NCBI GenBank assembly: GCA_951812925.1
Contig: OX638368.1
Location: forward strand, 10,495,994 to 10,559,993
From: Calliopum simillimum
Lineage: Eukaryota > Arthropoda > Insecta > Diptera > Lauxaniidae
Direction: 5' to 3'
DNA: 64,000 nt
The translations under genes were made by a program, and so were the position numbers. Position 1 is the first letter of the stretch. Each line of letters begins with the position of its first letter. The notes below the pieces were generated by a model that made no database searches, was not told the DNA's origin, and was given only the letters and a program-made list of their open reading frames with translations. Shown here one piece after another: positions 54,985-64,000 of this stretch.

Positions 54985-57690
54985 TGCCCTTTAGTTCTTT
55001 TTTCCTTAAAAAATAAGATGAGACAGTTCTTAGGGTCCACGCTGTATATTTCAATAAGAAATGCAATAAAAATGTGTGTAAAAAAACAAATTATATAAAT
55101 GCACCACCGAGTTGCATGAAAAAGTTAATCAGTTTTACATGTAAAATCTTCAAGTGCGCTTGGCTCATATTTTTAAAGAAAAAGTATGACTTTTAATAAA
55201 AGTATAAACGGCATCTGCTTAGTGAAATATTTTTCTGAAAAACTGCATCATAAGATTTTTGAAATTTAGCCATTAAAAAATTGTCTTTGTAGCAGCCAAA
55301 ATACCACCGTGAAGGGTAATATTTTTAATCAGCGCATAGTTTTGAATACTTAAGGTGAAAGAAAAAATGGCATAATGAGTTTACCGATCCAACGCTGACA
55401 TTTCCCTCAACTTATTAATAAAGAAATATTTCACATTGAGCAACTCCTACAAACGACACACATTTGCACGTAAATTTTTCGCTACACCCTACTATTTATG
55501 AAGTAAGTTATGGCATTTAAGTTATTTTCAAAACTATTTCCAAAAAAGGCCCTCAGGTTTTAGAGGAAAACTCTTTGCTTTTTGGATTTGTTGAGGTTAC
55601 GCATTCTCTATATAAGATTCAACACATACAAAGTTATTTGTAAATATTTGTAATATACGCACAAATATGTATATGTATATGAAAGCGTGTGCCTGACTAT
55701 ATTGAACATGGGTATGGTGTACTACATTTATGTGCGTGCTATTGCTGTATATGTGTATATGAATATTTGTGTGAATGTGTGGTTTGTTTTTCATCTCAGG
55801 CGTTTAATAGACTTTAATTCCCTTTAACCCTTTTTTAATTGAATTCGACAACATAACCTTACGACGTTGTAACTATTTTGCTATGCAAAGCAGCCGCAAA
55901 ATATTTGACGTATTAATTTTGTTGATTGTTATGCCAGTCGTATCCTACCATGAAGGTCATACTGTTGAATGCATTAAGCTGCGCAGCTTAAAGTCCTTTG
56001 TTTTGTTTAGGAAATTACCCAAATTCCTTAAGTTTATTGGAAATTTTCAAATGGAAAGGCTAAAGTTTTGAAAGCGAAATCATTGTTGTGAACTTTTTTC
56101 GAAAAAAAACTTAGAGCTAACGCTTGCTGTGTTTATAATTTACTTAAAAATTTATTTGTTAAAACAAAAAAATTTCTTGTTAAAGATATCATATGAGCAA
56201 AGTAAAGATTTAAGTTTCGCACATAATGAGTTTTCTTCTCAGCAAGAAACGAAAATTTAATTTTTAAATGTATCACTTTTAATACATTTTTAACCAATAC
56301 AGTTTTTTCAGTTTATATAAAATACAAAACTTATTAAAAATAGTGCATTTTTAAATAACACTACTTAATCACAAACTTTATTTAAATGCTGCTTCGTAGA
56401 TTTTGTGCAGCCACTTCTCAAATTAAATATTTCTGTACAGAATAATCCAATTTACAAAAATGTCTTTGACATTTCAATTCAAAAACGCATCGAACTGGAG
56501 AAATTTAATAAAAATCTAGAAGCAAAATATGTAAAATTCGATAATTGAAGGTCACTCATACGTCATGTTATTCATAAAGCAATTAGTAGGTAAAGCTTAA
56601 CAATACTTTTCCATTTTGGTCACATTTAAGCTCAAGAACCTTATTAAAATTACAAACTTTATTAAAACTTACTCTAATTAAAAGCAAAATATACCAAACG
56701 CTGCCACTCAACATTTTGTAAGAGCGAAAAAAACACATCAAAGCAAATTATTTACCTTATTTGAAACTTGCAATTAAATAACAAATATTTATACAGCAAT
56801 TTAGTAAATTAAATATTATTTCTATGGAAAAATGCGCGCCAAAAAAAATCAAAAACCACAATATTAAAAATAAGTCAAAAACAAAGCAGCCAGCTCTTTT
56901 CTCTGCAAAAGTCAAAGAACGTCGCCAACGAGCGAAACAAATCGAAAGCACAGCCAAAGGCTGCAAGTTACCAGCTGCCGGTACGACTTGCAAATACGAT
57001 GATTTACAGCCCGGAAGCACATTAAACATCCGGTATGACTGTGGTATATTTTAAATAAAGTACAAATATTAAATTTTTGCAAAAAAGAAAGCAATCTTGT
57101 GAAACAAAATTTTAATTTGAAAGTCAATGGAAGTAGAGTTAGTGTGGAGATTACTTTTGGTCATACAGAAGGAATTGATGTCGAAATTTGAAATTCACAT
57201 ACCGGAAAAATAAATGTATTTTTGCATTAGCCCCATAGGTATTTTTGGTGGATTAATAACGCATAATCTTTTGCTAAAGTTCCAAGTTTTTTTGCTGCAT
57301 GGCTTATATTTCCTCAAAAATTCAAGTTTGCTTAATAACAAGCTTTACGTGAACAAGCCACTCGTATATTTTTGCAGCCAGAAAACATACTTAACAGTCT
57401 TGTAATGCACACTTAGATTTATAGCAATGGTCTTGACATATTTTCTCGTAATCGTATCGAACTAGAGATATTTGGGAAAATGCAGGATATTCAAATCTAA
57501 AGCTTGTCTTTCATTAGACACACATTCAAAAAATTTTGAGTTGGCATCAGTAATTACTGAGCAAGACGTATACAACAACTTTCGATTATACTACAACAAG
57601 CATATTCTTTATCTATACTTTCAGTAAACCATTCATGGCATTAACACCTCTTGGTATCTTGCAGCACTAAGTTACGTAGGACAAGCACCA
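54985..57690. other. Intergenic AT-rich DNA with dispersed repeat copies
   Basis: AATAAA motifs at 55065 and 55417 could serve a receptor transcript, but nothing links them. More copies of the 'cgaactggagaaattta' repeat lie at about 56485-56590 and 57450-57510. A TA-rich/TG-rich stretch lies at 55620-55790. No gene is recognised. Confidence 0.4.
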
Positions 57691-57697
57691 GAAAGAT

Positions 57698-58326
57698 AAC
57701 ACAGGGCCACAAAAAAAAAAAAGTCCTGTAGTAGAATCCGAGGTCAGAATTTAGCCATCACCCTCAAATTTTGAGATATCCCTGCTTTAAGTTGCAGAAA
57801 GCACTGTTTTCAGGCTTATGGTGCAGTTCCAGGAAATGTGGTAGCTCCATTTTTTCAATGACATCGAATAGCCACAATCTTCCTTATAAAACTCTGCCTT
57901 CAAACTTTCCGATTGGACTCTTACTTTCAGAGTTATCTTACTTTGAAGTAAAGGGTTATCATTTTTATATGTTAAATGGATTTTACGCTACAAATATAAT
58001 GTAGCGCTTTGTATGGGGGTTGAGATACGTTAACTTCAAACGGTGATATCTCGGGAAGTAAAAGTCCAATCGAAAAAATTAGATCGTATAGTTTTATAAG
58101 GAAAATTATGGCTATTCAATTCCATTGAAAAAATGGAACTACATCGTTTCCAGGAACTGCACCATAAGCCTGAAAACAGTGCTTCCTGCAACTTTATGCA
58201 AGAATATCTCAAAATCTGAGGGTGATAGCTAAATTCTGACCTCGGATTCGTTTTTAGCACATTGAAAACCATACCGTATGGTACCTCAACTTTCTACTAC
58301 AGGACTTTTTTTTTGTGGCCATGTGT
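57698..58326. mobile_element. Foldback element, about 630 bp
   Basis: The ends 'acagggccacaaaaaaaaaa' and, reverse-complemented, 'acacatggccacaaaaaaa' are followed on both sides by 'gtcctgtagtagaa'. Arms pair through 'aggcttatggtgcagttcca' (about 57814) and its complement (about 58152). The centre is near 58010. Open frames at 57771-58004 and 58036-58272 are the two arms. Half of a diverged copy lies at 60415-60600. Confidence 0.85.
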
Positions 58327-58684
58327 AATCGAAACACCTTTTTTCATCTTGTCTAATCTTCTTCCATGCAAAGTGAGGCCAATATAAGCAGAAATTCTAA
58401 ATGCGTTAAAAATTATTCTTAACAGAAATATATATTGATACCCCGTAGAACCGGCGGAGACAATGATCTCAGTAGTCCAATCTTCAGTTTAGTTATTTTG
58501 CAAGTATACTAAAACGGACAAAAACTAGAATAAATTCACTTAAATTATCAATTGTATCCAAATTGGTCCAAATGTAGTGCATTATCCGTCATTAATACCA
58601 AAAGTGGTCCAACTGTGTATCGATTGCGTCAGTGAAGTTATAACGTGACTGACTACGTGCGGTTTGATAGTTCGTCGATTGTGA

Positions 58685-58765
58685 AGATGAGCAAATGATA
58701 GTGCATCGCTCTAATAACTTGCGCTGTGACAAGAGGCCCGGGTTCAAATCCTCCATTCGATGATT
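58685..58765 (+). other. tRNA-like module, plus strand
   Basis: A perfect B box GGGTTCAAATCC lies at 58740-58751 and a weak A-box-like 'tgagcaaatgatagtgc' lies about 45 bases upstream. The stems are poor. Confidence 0.4.
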
Positions 58766-58887
58766 TTCAATTCCAATTTTAAAATTTCTATTAATTTGTA
58801 CACAATTTGTCTGTAGAGTTTCGGAGCGGAAAATGAAACAACATAACCGAGGTGTAAAATAGTGAAAAATTAATAAAAAAATTTTCA

Positions 58888-58955
58888 TTCACACTGAGAC
58901 TCGAACACAGAACACATTGCTCAGAAATATATAACAAACTCTTTAGCACAACATT
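58888..58955 (-). other. tRNA-like module, minus strand
   Basis: On the minus strand 'gtgttcgagtctcag' is a good B box. The A-box side ('gtgctaaagagtttg') is degenerate. It faces the plus-strand module at 58685-58765. Confidence 0.4.
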
Positions 58956-59059
58956 CGTCTTTGAAACATTTTTACTGGTCCGAGTGTAATAAATAAGGAG
59001 ACAATTGATCTTTTTTTGGTCAGAATGTAATGCATAAGGAGACAATAAATTTTTTAAAA

Positions 59060-60410
59060 AAATTACTTAATTTAGTACTAAAATTAAAAAATGTTTTTAA
59101 CTTTTGAAAACATGAATTTGACCAAAACTATTTCACAAAACTCAAAAAATAGCTCATAAATAGGACATTTCTGAAATGACTTTCATATTCTGACCTATTT
59201 TGGAAAGTTAGGCAATCAGAAAACTAGCACAAAGTAATTTTTCTGCTATATGGCAAAAAGTATTATTTAAACTACTTTTTTAGCACCAATATTAATAAAA
59301 ACGCTCCATGACCTATTTTTTAGATCTTCTAAAAAAATTTTTTTGCATAGAAGACATGACTATCTTTCATACAATTCCAATAGAAAGATGGTATTTTTAC
59401 GCTAAGCATGGAATGATTGTATTGTTTTTCAGTAAAGTAGTAATGAAAATAGTAAACTTAGCAATTTCTACAGACAAAATGAAAGTTTGCGACTGCACTT
59501 TGTTTGGGAAAGAGTAGTTTTTCAGATATCACAACGAATTTTGTCTAGAAAAATTAATTGCAGGGAACTATAGGAAGCGAGGCTGTTTTCTCCTTACTAC
59601 TTTTACTATAGAGCACCAGAAGATTAAAAAAAGCCTTGAAGATATATGGCATGTAAGATATATCGAAGTTAAGTAATAAGATTTTAAAGTTACTTTTGAT
59701 ATTTTCAACATGACGTATGATGAACTTATGTTTCAATTTAATGTAGCAAAAAAATAGGATTTTTTCTTTGATTTTTTAAATTTTTTTTTAATTTCCTTTG
59801 TGTATTAAATTAGAAAGAAGAATACTTAAGTTAGGCATATACTTATGTATGTGTATCATCAAAAGTAATTACAATTTACCACATCACTTGTGGTATTTGA
59901 AATAAATAAACAGAAATGCAGTCAGACAAAACACAAAAAAGTAGTTTAATCAAATGAAAAATATGGCAAGAAAGTTTTTCATACTTTTGGTAGATTCTAG
60001 GAAAAACGAAAAATCAATATTGTTGCAAATGTTTTATGGGTAAAGTTTTTAGCAACTACCGTTTATTTATTCAGTGTTTTAAATAGTTTTTATTTCAATT
60101 TAATTTTATTGCATACACTCGTATATTTTGTTTTGTTGACTAAGTTTTGGCAGCATTTGTATTGTTTTAAACATTGTTTTGCTTATTTTCCCCATACATT
60201 CATATATACATAGTTAGTTATCAGTATTTTAATTTAAATTGCATTTCTTCAATTGTTTTCAATTTATAAAATAAATTCAAGCGCACTTCGTGAAAGAAAG
60301 CGTTAATGCTGAACTTCCAAATAAACGCAGCTTTTTCTGCAATATTAAATAAATGAAATGGATTTTTGACTAGACATACATATGTTCCCTTACGTACTCT
60401 TTGACGCTGA
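59060..60410. other. Intergenic AT-rich DNA
   Basis: No gene is recognised. One copy of the 'acatgacgtatga' motif lies at 59709. Confidence 0.4.
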
Positions 60411-60414
60411 ATTC

Positions 60415-60600
60415 GAGACTGCAGATTTTCAAGATACCCTTTCTTGATGTTCCAGAAACGTTGTTTTCAGACTGATGGCGAAGTTCCAGGAAAAGATACG
60501 TTTAATTTTTTAACGGCATCTTCCTTGATTAACTGTATAATATGACTATAACTTTTCCGATTGAATTCTTAATTTACAAGTTATCTTCCTTTGAAGGAAA
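60415..60600. repeat. Half copy of the 57698-58326 foldback
   Basis: 'gttttcagactgatggcgaa' and 'gttccaggaaaagatacg' match one arm of the 58-kb foldback in diverged form. The inverted partner arm is absent. Confidence 0.6.
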
Positions 60601-60609
60601 AACATAAAT

Positions 60610-63190
60610 TTTTTAAGTTGTTTTAAAAAACTGTCAGCTGAGTCTATTCAGTTGACACACTTTTCTTTCATTGGTGCTTTAAAATAAAGCATAAAAAATG
60701 CTAAAAATAAAAGCAATACATCATCAGCTGTGCATGTGAGAGAAAATAGCTCAAATGTTAGCTGTCAAATTGGCAACAACAACAACGACTGTAACAATAA
60801 CCACAACATAACGTTGCCCGTGCAAATTTAGCTAACGTCCTTCAGACTTCAGCAGTATATTATTGATTTTCATTCAACGAGGTTTTTACATGCGCTTATT
60901 TCGTGTACAACAACGATATCCCATTTGAATTTATTTCCCTGAATGATTTTCATTGATTCCAAAAGATTTTATTTAGTTTGTGGTTTGATTTTCCGCTCGT
61001 AAAATACAATTTTTTGAAATGAACTATTTAAAACGAAAAAAACATGGTAGAAAAAATTTTTAAATTAACTTTAAAATATGTTGTCTAAGCAGTGGCCAGT
61101 AATCTTTTCAATATTTTATAATTGAAGAGCTTAAAATCAAGGAAAGCTGTTTTTAATTAAAGTTCCAACTTAAATCGTAGCTTTGCAATAACAGTTCAAA
61201 TTTAATGCTGTTATGTACAACACGTCGTATGAGTAATGCTTAATGCTATGTAATTTAGTTTAATATTATTTTCGATTTCAATTGCATAAAATTCTTGTAT
61301 TTTACCTCATTTTCGCAATATTTTTCCACAAAAAAAAATCCTAATTTACAATCTCATATTACATTTTGAAAAATTCGGTAAATTTATGAAATTTCCAATT
61401 AAATGTGTATTATGATTATTGTTGAAAACCCTAAGCATATTAAAAGCTAAATTTTAAACAGAATATTCACAAAGTTGAAATGCAATCAAATGTAATTAAA
61501 AGCATACCTTTTGTTCTAGTATCTATGTACAACAAAGTTTTTAAGTCCTCGCGTATGTATCCTGCCTTGCATAGCGGGGAGTTGTAATATAGCAGTGTCC
61601 GTATAGCACAATTTTATTCTGTACGCTCGTACAATTTTAATGGAATCTACAACACTACTACTGCTCCGTTTTAACAATGTAAACAAAATAACGTAATAAT
61701 GTTCTATTTTATTTTCACTTAACGTAAGCGTTAAGGTAACGTTGTACGTTTTGAACAATTTTCACTTAATTGAAATTGCCAATTTGGGAGATGATGCTGA
61801 AAGTCTTTTACTTTATTTTATAACTCGTTCGTTCGTTCACGTTGTTAGTGTGCTTTGAATAAAATAAAATGGATAAGCGAAGAATTACAGAAGAAAAGAA
61901 TGTAAAAAATTAAATCGAACACTTGCAAGAAGGCTTTTATTGAAATTTTTTTTTTCTTTGAAATTAAATTTTATTTAAATTTTCCTAAGGTAGAATTTCA
62001 TTCGATATTTTTCAGTCTTCTCTTATGCAGCCAGTGATGAATTTATAATTTTAGTACTGTGCGTTTAATTTGTAGCAATAATTTTCAAGCATAAGTGCTC
62101 TAAATTTTATCGCAGAAAAGTTGTAAAACTTAACTTATATTGTTCTTTTTTTCCTGTGGTGGCGTATGAGTAACATTTAATTTTTTCATGTGTGTATAGT
62201 TTTGCAAAATTCTACAACGAATGTTTATGTTATTTTGAGGAAGAATGATTGTTATTTTTAATTATATCCGAAATTTTATTGCTGTAAGTTTGCGTGTAAT
62301 ATCACATACTATGTTTTTCTATATATTTTAGTTGAAGTTTTTATTTTTTTGGCTTCAGAAACAGTGTTTCTTTTATTATAATTGGTCAAGTATTTTCACT
62401 GCACACTCTATCCAAAGGTAAATTTTAAGCCAAGCAATCAATTCTTTTCGATAAGAAAAACTTTTTTTATAGCTCACATTAAGTGCTGCTGCAACTGAAA
62501 CTGTTGCAGTTTTTTCAATGCAACAATCTGTGCAGTCAAGGAGAAAGTTTAAAGCTTAAATACACATAAAACTCATGATGAACTGCATGCTGCTAAATTT
62601 ATAGCAATAGATTTTGTACAAAATTTATAACACTTTTGATAGACATTAATTAGAAAATGACTGTCACCACTGTCGCTTCCTGGATACTTCCCTATATTGA
62701 ACAATTAATTTATACATGAATTTAAACCATAAACTTAAGGGGAAAGAATGTGCCGTATTTTTAGAAAATGGCATCAAATGTCAATTTGCTTTAAGATTTA
62801 TATTGTTGGTAGAAAGAAAATTCATTGGCATTGAGTTCATTATTATATTCTATTAGCAACAATTCACCGTCACAAATATGCATCAACACTGTAGGTGTAT
62901 GCCATAATATTTACAAATGGCATCAAATGTCATTGAGCTTTAGATTTATATTGCAGATAGAATCAGATTTAGTTGTCAATAAGCCAATTAATTTTAAGAG
63001 AGCCATATCTTGAGAGCAACAATTGAAAATGCCATGTAATATGCACAATTTTGCATCAATTTAGAAGGTGGTCATTTGACTGCGGTCTTTTTTTTATTTC
63101 AATGTCATCAATTCTACAACTTTAAATAAATTTTTTCTGAAAACATGGTTCAAGTTATATCATTTCTAACAAAATGGCAGCTATCATACA
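60610..63190. other. Intergenic DNA, no gene
   Basis: AT-rich. Two direct copies of an 'atggcatcaaatgtca' block with similar flanks ('agatttatattg') lie at 62768-62812 and 62918-62960. Copies of the 'cgtatgagtaa' motif lie at 61227 and 62163. Confidence 0.4.
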
Positions 63191-63199
63191 GTCTTACAA

Positions 63200-63975
63200 G
63201 GCTTCCAAAATTTTTCAATTTTTTAAAAATTTTTCGACTTTCGCAAAATTTTTCGATTTACTAATAATTTTTTTGACATTTGCAAATATTTTCGACTTTT
63301 TTATAATTTTCCAACTTTCTCGACATTTTTCGACTTTGTTATGATTTTTTAATTTTCGCAAAATTTTTCGACTTCTCAACATTTCTCCACTGATTTTTAG
63401 ACTTTCACAAAATTTTTCACCTTTTCCAAGATTTTTCGACTCTCGCAAAATTTTTCGACTTTTTCAAGATTTTTCGACTCTTGCAATATTTTTCGACTTT
63501 TCCAAAAAATGTCCACTTGGACTTTCTCGAGATTTTTCGGCTCTCGCAAAATTATTCTTCATGATTTTTCGACTTTCACAAAAATTTTCGACTTTCTCGA
63601 GATTTTTCGACTTTCGCAAAAATTTTTAACTTTCCAAAGATTTTTGAACTTTCTCAAAATTTTTCGACTGTCGTGAAAATTTTCGACCTTGCGAGATTTT
63701 TCGACTTTCTCAATATTTTTCGACTATCGCAAATTTTTAGACTTTTCCAAAACAATTTCCACATACACTAAAATTTTCGCCTTTCGCGAAATTTCTCGAG
63801 ATTTTTGGACTTTCTCAAAAATTTTTAACTTTCCAAAGATTTTTAGACTTTTTCAAAAATTTTTCGACTTTCGTGAAATTTTTTGACCTTGTGAGTTTTT
63901 TCGACTTTCCTGTAATTTTTCGACTTTCTCGAAATTTTCGACTTTCGGAAAATTTTCCGACTTTCGCATTTTTTT
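63200..63975. repeat. 'TTTTTCGACTTTCGCAAAA' array
   Basis: Units of about 15-19 bases ('atttttcgactttctcaag' and similar) recur to near the window end. The same core appears in the arrays at 24.5 and (inverted) 32.8 kb. The open frames at 63215-63448 and 63689-63886 are low-complexity by-products. Confidence 0.8.
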
Positions 63976-64000
63976 GTTTTTTTTGTATACCTCACCATTT

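Noticed and set aside
56757..57127. Open frames on both strands with a GC-richer core near 56890-57030
   Set aside because: No domain or homologous motif is recognised. Both strands are open over the same stretch and no splice or promoter context is evident.
57771..58272. Pair of Ser/Leu-rich open frames
   Set aside because: They are mirrored arms of the 57698-58326 foldback element.

Overview
The window looks like nuclear DNA from a higher fly. It is about two-thirds A+T, has insect-type splice sites, and carries decayed mariner-like transposons. A tephritid or related dipteran seems likely, but that is inference. It is dominated by intron, repeat and intergenic sequence, with two recognisable protein-coding genes, both on the + strand.

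The main gene is a type-2 serotonin receptor (5-HT2 class GPCR). Five coding exons lie at 23865-24097, 31134-31356, 34400-34538, 34688-35065 and 51673-53017. All four introns have GT/AG ends and the frame is continuous across every junction. Together they encode 771 residues from the start of TM3 to the C-terminus, with a third intracellular loop of roughly 550 residues. The N-terminus, TM1 and TM2 are not visible and should lie upstream of the window. Sequence from position 1 to 23864 is therefore probably one giant intron.

Inside that putative intron is a complete two-exon BTB-BACK-Kelch gene (10344-12063, 549 aa) with its own TATA box, initiator and poly(A) signal. It is a candidate nested gene.

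The most interesting single observation is at the receptor's stop codon. The UAG at 53015-53017 is followed by CAG CUA, which fits the strong CARYYA readthrough context. The same frame then stays open for 73 codons of GC-rich, coding-like sequence ending in a basic tail.

The rest is repeats. (1) There are many long inverted-repeat (foldback or MITE-like) elements, roughly 0.15 to 2.2 kb, including a nested insertion and a cluster of three in a row at 24.2-28.5 kb. (2) Six tRNA-like modules with pol III A- and B-box motifs occur, three of them inside foldback or TIR elements. (3) Five arrays of a short TCATGYGATAAAAA-type motif all run in the same orientation. (4) T-rich or A-rich arrays with a recurring TCGA or CGACTTT core occur, the largest a 39-bp satellite with a higher-order period of about 368 bp. 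(5) There are three dead mariner-like transposase remnants. Downstream of the receptor (53.3-64 kb) I see only repeats, one mariner fragment and unremarkable AT-rich DNA.
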